From NCBI GenBank assembly GCA_947500505.1, contig CANMSL010000015.1, positions 1 to 64,000 of the forward strand: a DNA stretch of 64,000 nt. Direction: 5' to 3'. The stretch is from an uncultured Aquimarina sp. GTDB taxonomy: Bacteria; Bacteroidota; Bacteroidia; Flavobacteriales; Flavobacteriaceae. The notes under the pieces were generated by a model that was given only the letters and a program-made list of their open reading frames with translations, was not told the DNA's origin and did not search any database. Positions 42,892 through 52,357 of the stretch are shown here, piece by piece. The first letter of the stretch is position 1. Each line of letters opens with the position of its first letter. The translations under genes and the position numbers were made by a program.

Positions 42892-43587
42892 CTAAAAAAA
42901 CTCTATGTTGTCAGGTTTTAAATCCTTTTGTTCGATAAAAAATTTAACTAGGAAGTAATGCCCAAAAAGCTGCAAGACATTAATAATAACAACAAATATA
43001 TCCAGATAAATATACAACTTGTTAAGTGTTGTAAGAATATTAACTATAAGAAAACAGGACGCAGCAATCATTAAGGAAGAACTCACTACTGTCTTACTGT
43101 TAAGATAAATGTAATAACAAAAACCAATAAACGATATAAAAAACACAATTAGTATATTAAGATACAATTGATCATCAATAACATTTATTGAGATCATATC
43201 AGCAACTGAATACACCACATATATAATCAAACCCATCGTAATCAGTAACTGAAGGGTGAAAATTTTCTTGATTTGGATTTTGACTTTTTGAAGACTCTCC
43301 CATAATAAAATCATATTTAAACAATAATAAATGGAGGCGACAATATTAATGATTCTAAAATATCCTTTAAAATCAATTACAGATAAAATTTCTGCTGTCA
43401 GAACCAATAACATGGCTACCAAAACCAAATAATTTATTCTTACTACCTCTACTATATAATAAAAAGAAACTGAGCAAACCACTAGCGTTTTAGAATATAT
43501 CAACCATTCATGATTAAAAACAGAAGTCAGCAGTAACAAAGCTCCTGAGAGAGATATAAATTGATATGCTAGTTTTTTTTTACCCAA
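42892..43587 (-). CDS. diverged YhhN-like membrane protein
   Basis: 231 residues with seven or eight hydrophobic spans. It aligns by eye with the flanking YhhN-like genes: IYSKTLVVCSVSFYY for the KP motif, LTAEIL where the first Asp should be, and AASCFLIVNILTTLN where the second should be. Both acidic positions are changed. The C-terminal KDLKPDNIEFF is like the tail of the upstream paralogue. It is probably co-transcribed with the next gene (50 nt). Function unknown. Confidence 0.65.
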   Translation of the reverse strand: MGKKKLAYQFISLSGALLLLTSVFNHEWLIYSKTLVVCSVSFYYIVEVVRINYLVLVAMLLVLTAEILSVIDFKGYFRIINIVASIYYCLNMILLWESLQKVKIQIKKIFTLQLLITMGLIIYVVYSVADMISINVIDDQLYLNILIVFFISFIGFCYYIYLNSKTVVSSSLMIAASCFLIVNILTTLNKLYIYLDIFVVIINVLQLFGHYFLVKFFIEQKDLKPDNIEFF

Positions 43588-43998
43588 TAGTATCTTAATT
43601 ATTTCAGAGCGTTATAGATTCATACTATTATTACACGACTGTTTTTCATAATAGAATAAGCACTTGCTTTGTCCAAATCCCTTCCATTATAGCCAACCCT
43701 ATTGACCAGATTCGTGAATCACTAAATCATAGGAAATAAAAAAGCAATGTCATCCAAAGAAATACGTAGAAAAAATACAGCTGTATATAACAAGTTCTCT
43801 GATACGTTAATAAAATACCTCCTTTAATAAATATTTAAGATTTAAGACGGCAGCACCGTAAACAAATAATTTAAATTAGGTTGTATATAAAACAACAATA
43901 TCCTCTTGAGTATAGTATCCCAAACATTTTTCCTTATGTTAATATACTAAATTTCAAATAAATAAACGGAACGTAATATTTCAATAATATACTAACCT
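43588..43998. other. 411-bp gene-free interval within the YhhN cluster
   Basis: AT-rich sequence between the third and second YhhN-like genes. The only open frame that stands out is a 26-codon plus-strand one at 43747-43827 (MSSKEIRRKNT start), which I cannot support as a gene. No terminator or operator was recognised; a promoter for the second paralogue is likely here. Confidence 0.4.
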
Positions 43999-44676
43999 TC
44001 AAATTTTCAGAGGATCTACACTCGAAATTTTGAACTTTACTAAGAAGAATACAGCAAGTAATTGATGTATAGAATTTATAATTTTAAGTTGTAAAGAAGG
44101 AATATGAAATCGGTCTAGCGCAAAACACGCATCACTAATTACAAAATTTAAAATTGCAATGGCAAACCATAAGGACTTGGGAGATCTTATATTTACATAT
44201 TGAAAAACAGCGCCTATTAACAACAGATAAAGAATGATGATATATGCTATACCAAAGGGCCTTATATCACCCATAGACTGATTCGTTACGGCATATATTT
44301 GATACGCAATAAAAGTCCAGATTGCAAAAAATATTACTAAGTACATAAGATCCGTATTATTAAAATCTATCCGTTTGTGGTCTTTATACAAAAAATAGAA
44401 AAGAATAAAGTAACACAATGTATAGCTTAATAAAACATATCTGAACCCGTTCTCTATTCCAGTCAAGAGAAATATATCTCCGAGAAAACAAAAAGACAAA
44501 ACAATAATAAACAAAGGATCCACCTTATCAACGTTAAACCAATACAGCATAAAAAATAATGGCACCGTCATTGGCTTAACATATAACTCAATAGCAGGAT
44601 TTTGTAATATGGTACTTAGGACACATAAACTACCCGTAATTAGTAACAATATTTTTATAAGTGTCCTTATCTTCAT
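43999..44676 (-). CDS. YhhN/TMEM86 family lysoplasmalogenase-like protein
   Basis: 225-residue protein with about eight transmembrane helices. The family signature is kept: YVKPMTVPLFFML, FLGDIFLLTG with the first Asp, and VISDACFALDRF with the second. TMEM86 enzymes hydrolyse the vinyl-ether bond of lysoplasmalogens; bacterial YhhN substrates are less clear, and I infer only a lipid-linked membrane role. The gene starts 2 nt after ligA and is probably co-transcribed with it. Confidence 0.8.
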   Translation of the reverse strand: MKIRTLIKILLLITGSLCVLSTILQNPAIELYVKPMTVPLFFMLYWFNVDKVDPLFIIVLSFCFLGDIFLLTGIENGFRYVLLSYTLCYFILFYFLYKDHKRIDFNNTDLMYLVIFFAIWTFIAYQIYAVTNQSMGDIRPFGIAYIIILYLLLIGAVFQYVNIRSPKSLWFAIAILNFVISDACFALDRFHIPSLQLKIINSIHQLLAVFFLVKFKISSVDPLKI

Positions 44677-44678
44677 TA

Positions 44679-46670
44679 CTATATCAAGTTAAGAAAATCA
44701 TCTTCGCTTATGATTGTTATACCTAGCTTATTTGCTTTTTCTAATTTACTTGGACCCATGTTTTCACCAGCAACTACGTATGTCGTTTTAGAAGAAATAG
44801 AACTAGAAACCTTACCACCATTATCCTCTATTAATTTCTTAAGTTCTGTTCGGGATACTTTTGCAAAAACACCAGAGACAACGAAAATTTGACCATTTAA
44901 TGTATCTGTTTGGTTGGCGAGTTTATCAGCAGAAATCTCTAGTTGAACTCCGAATTGAATAAGTCTGTCGACTAACAATCTATTAGGTTCACTATCAAAA
45001 AATTCTCTGACGCTTTGGGCTATTTTAATTCCGATTTCATCTACATTAACCAAGTCTTCTTCTGTAGCAGCGATAATTGCACTTATTGATTTGTAGTGTC
45101 TGGCCAACTTTTTTGCTACTGTTTCCCCTACATATCGTATCCCCAAACCAAATAAGACTCTTTCGAAAGGAATATCTTTAGATTTTTCAATCCCTTCTAT
45201 CAAGTTATCTGCACTCTTTTCTGCCATTCTTTCAAGTGGAATAACTTGTTCCTTCTTCAGGTCATATAAATCTGCGTAATTAGAAATCAACCTTTCCTTT
45301 ACCAGCAATGCAACGGTTTCTCCTCCTAAACCTTCGATATCCAATGCCTTCCTAGAAATATAATGTTGTATTCTTCCAATAATTTGAGGAGGACATCCTT
45401 GAAAATTAGGGCAATAATGCTGTGCTTCGCCTTCTTTTCTTATCAACTCGGTATCGCATTCGGGACAGGAAGTAATATATTGAGTAGGACCAGAATCTTT
45501 ATCTCTTTTAGTAAAGTCTACCCCAACAATCTTTGGTATGATCTCCCCTCCTTTTTCTACAAAAACGATATCTTCTTCACGAATATCAAGTTTCTCGATC
45601 TGATCCGCATTATGAAGTGACGCCCTTTTTACAGTAGTTCCTGCTAATTGTACAGGTTCAAGATTGGCTACTGGGGTAATTGCACCGGTTCTGCCAACCT
45701 GATAGGTAATTTCATTAAGTCTGGTAACAGCCTGTTCAGCTTTAAACTTATATGCCATTGCCCACCTTGGTGCTTTTGCTGTAAAACCTAACTCTTCTTG
45801 CTGCTGAAGATCATTAACTTTGATAACTACACCGTCCGTTTCATAAGGTAGCTCTCTTCTTTTATGATCCCATAAATTTACAAACTCCAGAACTTCGTCT
45901 ACAGATTTGGCAAGGTGTGATTCCTGAGGAACCTTGAATCCCCATTTTCTCGCCTTTTCCAGACTTTCGTATTGCGTAGAAATCCCTAATCGATCTCCTA
46001 CGAGATTATACAGTAAACAATCTAAAGGTCGTTTTGCCGTCTCACTACTATCCTGAAGTTTTAGACTTCCGGAAGCTGTATTTCTTGGGTTTGCGTATGG
46101 CTCCTCTCCTGCGGCAATACGCTCTTGGTTCATTTTTGCAAAACCCTCATATGGTAGCACGATTTCACCTCTTATATCAAATTTTGGCGGATAATCTCCT
46201 TTTAATTTTAAGGGAACAGATTTTATTGTTTTTACATTCGTCGTAACATCATCTCCCTGAATTCCATCTCCTCTGGTCACAGCCCTAAGTAACTCACCGT
46301 TTTCATAAGTAAGACTTATAGACGCTCCATCATATTTAAGTTCACAGGTATAACTTACATCTCCATCAACCATTTTTTTAATTCTGGTTTCCCAATCCAA
46401 CAAATCTTCCTTAGAATATGAATTATCTAAAGAATACATACGATATTCATGAACCACTGTATCAAAATTCTTAGTAACCTCTCCTCCCACGCGTAATGTA
46501 GGTGAATTAGCATCATAAAATTCAGGATGACTTTCTTCTAATGCCTGAAGCTCTTTGAGTTTCATATCAAACTCATAGTCGCTAATTGTAGCAGCATCCA
46601 GCACATAATAGTTATAGTTATGTTGTCTTAATTCCTCGCGTAGTTGATTGATCTGTTGTTCTATATTCAT
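44679..46670 (-). CDS. ligA: NAD-dependent DNA ligase
   Basis: 663-residue replicative ligase. The Ia domain and adenylation domain contain SPTLRVGGE and the AMP-accepting lysine in CELKYDGAS near residue 113. GDGIQGDDVTTN, the OB fold, a four-Cys zinc finger (CPECDTELIRKEGEAQHYC), helix-hairpin-helix repeats and a C-terminal BRCT domain (FVVSGVFAKVSRTELKKLI) follow in order. The start fits family N-termini. It lies 3 nt before the YhhN-like gene. Confidence 0.96.
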   Translation of the reverse strand: MNIEQQINQLREELRQHNYNYYVLDAATISDYEFDMKLKELQALEESHPEFYDANSPTLRVGGEVTKNFDTVVHEYRMYSLDNSYSKEDLLDWETRIKKMVDGDVSYTCELKYDGASISLTYENGELLRAVTRGDGIQGDDVTTNVKTIKSVPLKLKGDYPPKFDIRGEIVLPYEGFAKMNQERIAAGEEPYANPRNTASGSLKLQDSSETAKRPLDCLLYNLVGDRLGISTQYESLEKARKWGFKVPQESHLAKSVDEVLEFVNLWDHKRRELPYETDGVVIKVNDLQQQEELGFTAKAPRWAMAYKFKAEQAVTRLNEITYQVGRTGAITPVANLEPVQLAGTTVKRASLHNADQIEKLDIREEDIVFVEKGGEIIPKIVGVDFTKRDKDSGPTQYITSCPECDTELIRKEGEAQHYCPNFQGCPPQIIGRIQHYISRKALDIEGLGGETVALLVKERLISNYADLYDLKKEQVIPLERMAEKSADNLIEGIEKSKDIPFERVLFGLGIRYVGETVAKKLARHYKSISAIIAATEEDLVNVDEIGIKIAQSVREFFDSEPNRLLVDRLIQFGVQLEISADKLANQTDTLNGQIFVVSGVFAKVSRTELKKLIEDNGGKVSSSISSKTTYVVAGENMGPSKLEKANKLGITIISEDDFLNLI

Positions 46671-46672
46671 TG

Positions 46673-46699
46673 TTCTGGTATCAGTTTTCTGGTATCAGT
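46673..46699. repeat. 13-bp direct repeat upstream of ligA
   Basis: TTCTGGTATCAGT occurs twice with a 14-nt period (46673-46685 and 46687-46699), immediately before the ligA start on the minus strand. It is a two-copy tandem of unknown meaning. Confidence 0.7.
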
Positions 46700-46712
46700 A
46701 TTTTATTTCTAT

Positions 46713-47303
46713 TTATGTTCTATCTGATTTTAGCCATTTCGGCACTTGAACTGGCTTAAATTCTCTCATTTTCTCCAATAAACAATCTACATCATCATCA
46801 ACTAAAAGTAATTCATAATTATCCATTTTCAGGAAGCCATTACGGACCATATTTGCTAATAGTTGTAATAAATGATCATAAAAACCATTGATATTAAGCA
46901 GGCCTATTGGTTTTTGATGTAATCCTAACTGAGACCAGGTAATAATCTCAAACAACTCCTCTAAAGTCCCAAAGCCACCTGGCAATGTTATAAAACCATC
47001 ACTCAATTCGTGCATTTTCATTTTACGCTCATGCATATTCTCTGTGGTTACCAATTCTGTTAGCCCCAGATGAACTACTTCTTTTAGCTTAAGAAAATCA
47101 GGTATAACACCTATCACTTTTCCCTTTTTGTTTAGCGCTCCTTCAGCAACTTTACCCATAACACCAATTTTTGCAGCACCGTACACCAAAGTAACATCTT
47201 GCTCAGCAAGTTTTTCTCCTAATAACAAGGCTTTATCAATTACCTCAATATCATTTCCTTCGCTGCTTCCGCAAAAGACACAAACAGAAGTTAAGTTATC
47301 CAT
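46713..47303 (-). CDS. LOG/TIGR00730 family Rossmann protein (cytokinin-type phosphoribohydrolase)
   Basis: 196 residues with the family motif GGFGTLEELFEIITW (PGGxGTxxE) near residue 108 and VCVFCGSSEG at the N-terminus, with VYGAAKIGVMG nearby. By family it hydrolyses cytokinin-like or other nucleoside 5'-monophosphates; bacterial members may act in nucleotide metabolism. It is 13 nt after prmC in the same run. Confidence 0.9.
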   Translation of the reverse strand: MDNLTSVCVFCGSSEGNDIEVIDKALLLGEKLAEQDVTLVYGAAKIGVMGKVAEGALNKKGKVIGVIPDFLKLKEVVHLGLTELVTTENMHERKMKMHELSDGFITLPGGFGTLEELFEIITWSQLGLHQKPIGLLNINGFYDHLLQLLANMVRNGFLKMDNYELLLVDDDVDCLLEKMREFKPVQVPKWLKSDRT

Positions 47304-47316
47304 AGATTGTTTAATT

Positions 47317-48171
47317 TTAGGTCTGATTAGCTCGGATCATCCGATCATTCGTATACAAATCTTTGCGTAGGGTTACAGGTTCAAATCTTTGTTCCTCGAT
47401 CATCTTTTTTGTTTCATTTCCAAGATATTGATTAATTTCAAAATATAATAACCCTCCTTCATTCAGGCTCTTTTTAGACAATGCTGTAATTTTTTTGTAA
47501 AAAATTAAAGGATCTGTATCTGACACAAAGAGGGCCAAATGAGGTTCATTTTCTAATACATTAGGTTTTATTTCTACTTTTTCCAACTCCCTGACATATG
47601 GTGGATTAGATACTATAACATCAAAATTACCCAAAGTATCTGTATGTAGTATATCTGCTTGTATCAAGCTTATATCAATATTGTTTCTTGCGGCATTAGC
47701 TTTGGCAATTTTCAGTGCTTCTTCAGAGATATCGATCGCATATACATCTGCTTCAGGAATATTTTTAGCCAAAGAAATTGCTATGCATCCACTACCTGTT
47801 CCTATATCTAAAATTTTCGGTTTTCTACCACTTGTATTGCTATTGAAGTCTTTAATAACCCAATCTACCAACTCTTCTGTTTCCGGTCTGGGAATTAACA
47901 CATGCTGATTGACTTTAAATGGAAGTCCATAAAACTCTGTTTCTTCTACAATATACTGGATCGGATCCTGATTCTTTAATCGATTTTCAGCATTCATAAA
48001 CTTAGAAAGCTGATCACTGCTTATCGCATTATTCAAAGACAAAGCCACATCTACGCGCCTCATTTCTAAAAACTTTTCAGTAAGTATATAGAAAAAAGAT
48101 AAAACTTCATCAGGCTCATATAATTCTGATAAAGACTTTATAAAATCTCTTCTAAGGTCTTTAATTTTCAA
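47317..48171 (-). CDS. prmC: peptide chain release factor N(5)-glutamine methyltransferase
   Basis: 284-residue SAM methyltransferase that methylates the GGQ glutamine of release factors. A helical N-terminal domain is followed by the SAM motif ILDIGTGSGCIAISLA and the NPPY motif (VSNPPYVRELEK) near 190. IPRPETEELVDWV precedes the catalytic core. It is 2 nt after the GNAT gene. The call is firm. Confidence 0.94.
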   Translation of the reverse strand: MKIKDLRRDFIKSLSELYEPDEVLSFFYILTEKFLEMRRVDVALSLNNAISSDQLSKFMNAENRLKNQDPIQYIVEETEFYGLPFKVNQHVLIPRPETEELVDWVIKDFNSNTSGRKPKILDIGTGSGCIAISLAKNIPEADVYAIDISEEALKIAKANAARNNIDISLIQADILHTDTLGNFDVIVSNPPYVRELEKVEIKPNVLENEPHLALFVSDTDPLIFYKKITALSKKSLNEGGLLYFEINQYLGNETKKMIEEQRFEPVTLRKDLYTNDRMIRANQT

Positions 48172-48173
48172 AC

Positions 48174-48659
48174 CTATAATTCTTTAATCATCCACGCCTG
48201 ACAGCTGTAGTGCCCAGTATCACCCATTGGTTTATCTAACGATTTAAATCCGACTTTACCATATAATTTTCTGGCGTCTTCCATATAAGGCATCGTTTCT
48301 AAATAACATCTGGTAAACCCTTGCTCTCTTGCAAAATCCAAGCATTTATTCATCATTTCAGAACCAAGCCCTTTTCCTCTTGCTTCCTGCAAAAAATACA
48401 TTTTCTGAAGTTCACATATATCTTCACTTTCCTTTTCCAGTTGCGCAATTCCAGCCCCTCCTAAGATCCGTCCGTTATCCTCAACTACAAAATATCTTTT
48501 TCTGGGTTCATTATAAGTTTCATACATCATATCCAAGGCTTCATCCTCATACGCTGTTCCTACTTTAGGAACCCCCATTTCTATTAAAACATCTCTAATT
48601 ACTTGTGCTAAAGCTTTGTTATCTTCTGGGGCAACAGAACGAATTTTTATTGTACTCAT
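48174..48659 (-). CDS. GNAT-family N-acetyltransferase
   Basis: 161 residues with the GNAT core: strand FVVEDNGRILGGAGIAQL, acetyl-CoA loop QEARGKGLGSEMMNKCLDFA, then YLETMPYMEDARKLYGKVGF. No substrate is indicated. It heads the GNAT-prmC-LOG run. Confidence 0.85.
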   Translation of the reverse strand: MSTIKIRSVAPEDNKALAQVIRDVLIEMGVPKVGTAYEDEALDMMYETYNEPRKRYFVVEDNGRILGGAGIAQLEKESEDICELQKMYFLQEARGKGLGSEMMNKCLDFAREQGFTRCYLETMPYMEDARKLYGKVGFKSLDKPMGDTGHYSCQAWMIKEL

Positions 48660-48754
48660 TATAATTTTTAAATACTACTTTTGTTAATCTAAAAACTGGC
48701 GATATTTTATTTTAAAAATAAGATGAAATATACATTAAATCTATTCAGTAATCA

Positions 48755-49216
48755 ATGAAGAAACTTCTATTATTATCAACAATATTAATAACTGTAATCA
48801 GCTGTTCTATATCTAAAAAACCTGAGTTTAAATATATATCGAACATAGAAGTTAAAAATGTCAGTATGCGCAATGTAACTATTCAAGCTGATGCAGTGTT
48901 TCATAATCCAAACAAGGTAAATGGGAAACTTTCTGTGGATGATATTCACATTTTTGTTGATAACATTGATGTTGGTGCTATATCGTCTAAAAAATTTGAT
49001 GTTCCTTCAAGAAAAGAGTTTACCATCCCGCTAGAAGGGACATTTTCACTTTCTAAGATTTATAAAGAAAACAAAAACAATCTTTTAGGGAATGTATTAA
49101 AAATAGTACAAACGGATTCTTTGCTTATTAATTATAAAGGAAGTATTCGATATCATTTTGCAAATTTTTCTTATCCGTATAAAATTGATAAAGAACAAAA
49201 AGTAAGTCTAAAATAA
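48755..49216 (+). CDS. LEA type 2 family lipoprotein
   Basis: 153 residues: lipoprotein signal (ITVISC, Cys 17), then one LEA2/WHy beta-sandwich domain (ISNIEVKNVSMRNVTIQADAVFHNPN in parts, DDIHIFVDNIDVGAISS). LEA2 domains bind proteins or lipids at membranes; the bacterial role is unclear. It is 4 nt before ribD and probably co-transcribed. Confidence 0.8.
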   Translation: MKKLLLLSTILITVISCSISKKPEFKYISNIEVKNVSMRNVTIQADAVFHNPNKVNGKLSVDDIHIFVDNIDVGAISSKKFDVPSRKEFTIPLEGTFSLSKIYKENKNNLLGNVLKIVQTDSLLINYKGSIRYHFANFSYPYKIDKEQKVSLK

Positions 49217-49220
49217 TAGC

Positions 49221-50264
49221 GTGAGGATCCACGAAACATACATGAAACGCTGTATCCAAATAGCTAAGAATGCTTTGGGTATTGCAAGACCTAATCCAAT
49301 GGTGGGATGCGTTATCACTCACAATCAAATCATAATTGGTGAAGGTTACACCAGTGCATATGGAGGAAATCACGCTGAAGTGAATGCCATAGCATCGGTA
49401 AAAGACAAATCACTCTTAAAAAAAGCCACACTGTATGTTACTTTAGAACCTTGCTCCCATTTTGGAAAAACACCGCCTTGTAGCGACCTAATTATAAAAC
49501 ACCAAATACCTAATGTGGTAATTGGAACTATTGATACGCATAGCAAAGTTGCAGGAAAAGGCATTGAAAAGTTACGAAATGCTGGATGCAATGTTACCAT
49601 AAGTGTTCTGGAAAATAAGTGCAAAGAACATCACAAGCGTTTTTTTACTTTTCATAATAAAAAAAGACCTTATATCATTCTAAAATGGGCTCAGACGTCA
49701 GACGGGTTTATTGCACCTGAAAAGACCACGAAGAGAGCACCAGTATGGATTACCAATATATATTCCAGGCAATTAGTTCATAAATGGCGTGCCGAAGAGC
49801 AAGCAATTTTGGTTGGAAACAAAACGGTAACTGCAGACAACCCAAAACTTACGATTAGAAACTGGTCAGGAAGCAATCCTATAAGAATTCTAATCGATCT
49901 ATCAAATAGAATTCCAAAAGACTCGGCAATCCTTGATAAAACTGTAAAAACAATCGTAATAACCTCAGAAAAAGAACAAAGCAAAAGTAATAATACATTA
50001 ATTTATGAAGCTATTAGTTCTTTAGAAAACTTGGTGCATCAAATATGTGACATCCTCTACAGACACGAAATTCAATCTGTCATTATTGAAGGTGGCAGCT
50101 ATACTATTCAGTCTTTCATCGATGCAAATCTTTGGGATGAGGCCCGAGTATTTATCGGAACAAATAACTTTAAAAAAGGAGTCAAAGCACCCGTATTAAA
50201 TGGCAAACCTATTTCTGGGGAAAAGATAATGGAGGACACGTTAAGAATATATCAAAATGATTAA
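49221..50264 (+). CDS. ribD: bifunctional riboflavin biosynthesis protein RibD
   Basis: 347 residues: an N-terminal deaminase with zinc ligands in GNHAEVNAIASV and EPCSHFGKTPPCSDLI, and a C-terminal reductase (about 150-345) with LKWAQTSDGFIAP and VIIEGGSYTIQSF. It performs two consecutive steps of the riboflavin pathway. The start is GTG at 49221: the product then begins RIHETYMKRCIQ, which matches family N-termini; an ATG at 49242 would remove the first helix. It overlaps the next gene by 8 nt. Confidence 0.93.
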   Translation: MRIHETYMKRCIQIAKNALGIARPNPMVGCVITHNQIIIGEGYTSAYGGNHAEVNAIASVKDKSLLKKATLYVTLEPCSHFGKTPPCSDLIIKHQIPNVVIGTIDTHSKVAGKGIEKLRNAGCNVTISVLENKCKEHHKRFFTFHNKKRPYIILKWAQTSDGFIAPEKTTKRAPVWITNIYSRQLVHKWRAEEQAILVGNKTVTADNPKLTIRNWSGSNPIRILIDLSNRIPKDSAILDKTVKTIVITSEKEQSKSNNTLIYEAISSLENLVHQICDILYRHEIQSVIIEGGSYTIQSFIDANLWDEARVFIGTNNFKKGVKAPVLNGKPISGEKIMEDTLRIYQND

Positions 50265-50865
50265 AACTATTATTTTTGACTTTGGAGATGTTTTTATCAA
50301 TCTTGATAAACCAGCAACAGCAAAAGAATTGTATAAATTAGGACTGACCTCTTTAGATAGAAAGTCACTTCTAGTTAACGAACGTTATGAAACAGGAAAC
50401 ATAACTAGTTTAGAATTTATAAATTATTACAAGAAATTATTACCTGGAGTTTCTAATCAACAGATAAAAAATGCCTGGAACGCAATTTTAGGGGATTTTC
50501 CGGAATATCGTTTAGAATTCATTCAAAAATTAGCAACTGAGAAGAATTATCAATTAATTCTACTTAGTAACACTAACGAATTGCATATCAATTGGATTAA
50601 AGAGAACATCTCTTTTTATTACGATTTTAAGTCATTTTTTGATGCTTTTTACTTATCACATGAAATTCATTTAAGAAAACCTAATAAGGATATTTTTCAG
50701 TTTGTATTAGAAAACCACCGATTAAGTACTCAAGAAACTCTTTTTATAGACGACACTTCTGTGAATACGAATACAGCAAAGCAATTAGGTATTCATACGT
50801 GGAACAACAATCCCGTTAAGGAAGACATTACCAGTTTATTCACCATTAAATCCGATTTATTTTGA
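50257..50865 (+). CDS. HAD-superfamily hydrolase
   Basis: 202 residues. Motif I FDFGDVFINLDK has the nucleophile Asp, though the +2 residue is Gly rather than Asp; motif II is LILLSNTNELH, motif III HLRKPNKDIF and motif IV LFIDDTSVNTNTA. The cap is of the YihX/IA type. The overlap with ribD suggests a phosphatase for the riboflavin intermediate, as some HAD proteins serve; this is an inference from position. Confidence 0.85.
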   Translation: MIKTIIFDFGDVFINLDKPATAKELYKLGLTSLDRKSLLVNERYETGNITSLEFINYYKKLLPGVSNQQIKNAWNAILGDFPEYRLEFIQKLATEKNYQLILLSNTNELHINWIKENISFYYDFKSFFDAFYLSHEIHLRKPNKDIFQFVLENHRLSTQETLFIDDTSVNTNTAKQLGIHTWNNNPVKEDITSLFTIKSDLF

Positions 50866-51731
50866 TATACCTGTTATTGAGCATAGTAGCCTCGAGTTGG
50901 ATTTTTATCACTTTTAAGTTATTTGCGAAATATAATGTAGATACCTTACAAGCAATCATTTTTAATTACATAGTAGCTTGTACCTCTGGTTTGGTGGCGT
51001 ATACAGAAGCATTAGAAATCAATCGTATCCCATCGTTTAGTTGGTTTTATGGAACCATTATGCTTGGGTTTATTTTTATCCTGGTATTTAACTTCATGGC
51101 TATAACGACCCAGAAAAATGGTCTTTCGGTCGCTGCTGTTGCCAGTAAAATGAGTGTCGCCATACCTGTTGTATTTGGGATTATAGTCTATAATGAAAGT
51201 ACAGGTACTTTAAGAATCGTAGGGATTATAATTGCACTAATAGCTGTTTATATGACTTCTATGAAAAACGTTGGAGGAGTTTCTATAAAAAAAGAAAATC
51301 TAATTTACCCTCTATTAGTTTTTATTGGTGGAGGAGTTATAGACACTACATTAAAATTTATGGAAACCAATTATGTCGCAAAAATGGATATCCCTATTTT
51401 TTCGGCAACTATATTTGGTTTTGCTGCCATCTTAGGTATATTAATATTGGTGTGGAAAGGAATTAGGGGAACATTAAGAATAACTGCTAAAAACATCATA
51501 GCCGGAATTTGTTTAGGAGTACCTAACTATTTCTCCATCTATTTTTTAATCCAAGCTTTACGGTATGAAAACATGGATAGTTCTACAATATTCATTATTA
51601 ACAACGTAGCTATATTGTTGGTTTCTACCTTTGCAGGAATTCTTTTATTTAAAGAAAAACTGATATTTAAAAACTGGATAGGCATCATACTGGCTATAAT
51701 CAGTATACTTTTAGTTACTTTCTCTATATAA
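50862..51731 (+). CDS. EamA/DMT-family transporter
   Basis: 289-residue inner-membrane protein of about ten hydrophobic spans in two repeat halves, as in EamA permeases. TTG at 50862 is the likely start, since it overlaps the HAD stop (TTGA) and the sequence MIYLLLSIVASSWIF is a whole first helix. Substrate unknown. It is part of the LEA-ribD-HAD-EamA-YigZ run. Confidence 0.8.
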   Translation: MIYLLLSIVASSWIFITFKLFAKYNVDTLQAIIFNYIVACTSGLVAYTEALEINRIPSFSWFYGTIMLGFIFILVFNFMAITTQKNGLSVAAVASKMSVAIPVVFGIIVYNESTGTLRIVGIIIALIAVYMTSMKNVGGVSIKKENLIYPLLVFIGGGVIDTTLKFMETNYVAKMDIPIFSATIFGFAAILGILILVWKGIRGTLRITAKNIIAGICLGVPNYFSIYFLIQALRYENMDSSTIFIINNVAILLVSTFAGILLFKEKLIFKNWIGIILAIISILLVTFSI

Positions 51732-51742
51732 TTTAGAAAAAA

Positions 51743-52357
51743 TTGAACAATACAGACACGTATAAAACCATCATTACTCCAGGAGAAGAAGTGTTATTTA
51801 AAGACAAGAATAGCAAGTTTTTTGGATATTCATTTCCCATTACTTCAGAAGAAGAAGTAAAACCAATTATCGATTCCTTAAAAAAACAACATCACGCTGC
51901 AAGACATTGGTGCTACGCCTGGCAACTGGGAACAGAGCGTATTACATATCGCAGTAATGATGACGGAGAACCGAACAACTCTGCCGGTCAACCTATTTAT
52001 GGTCAGATTCAATCTTTTGAAGTAACTAATATACTACTAGTAGTTGTTCGATATTTCGGAGGGGTTAAACTTGGTGTTGGAGGATTGATCAATGCGTATA
52101 GAACTGCCGCACAATTATCTTTAGAAACCTCAACTATTGTAGAAAAAACCATTAATATCAACTTCTGTTTAACTTTTGAATATAAAAATATGAATAAAGT
52201 GATGCGTATAATTAAAGAGCGCCAATTAACCATCACTGATCAAAAGTTAGAATTAGACTGTAAATTGTTTATTTCGGCAAGAAAAATGGTTGCTGATGAA
52301 ATAAAAGATCTTTTCTCTGCGTTGTACGAAGTAGGAATTAAACGATTAGATAGCTAA
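51743..52357 (+). CDS. YigZ/IMPACT family protein
   Basis: 204 residues of the UPF0029/YigZ fold: HHAARHWCYAWQLG, DDGEPNNSAGQPIYGQI and VVVRYFGGVKLGVGGLINAYRTAA are the conserved core; a C-terminal domain follows. The eukaryotic relative IMPACT inhibits Gcn2; the bacterial role is unclear, perhaps translation-linked. The start is TTG at 51743, as no nearby ATG keeps the N-terminal strand. It overlaps the convergent thioesterase gene by 12 nt. Confidence 0.88.
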   Translation: MNNTDTYKTIITPGEEVLFKDKNSKFFGYSFPITSEEEVKPIIDSLKKQHHAARHWCYAWQLGTERITYRSNDDGEPNNSAGQPIYGQIQSFEVTNILLVVVRYFGGVKLGVGGLINAYRTAAQLSLETSTIVEKTININFCLTFEYKNMNKVMRIIKERQLTITDQKLELDCKLFISARKMVADEIKDLFSALYEVGIKRLDS

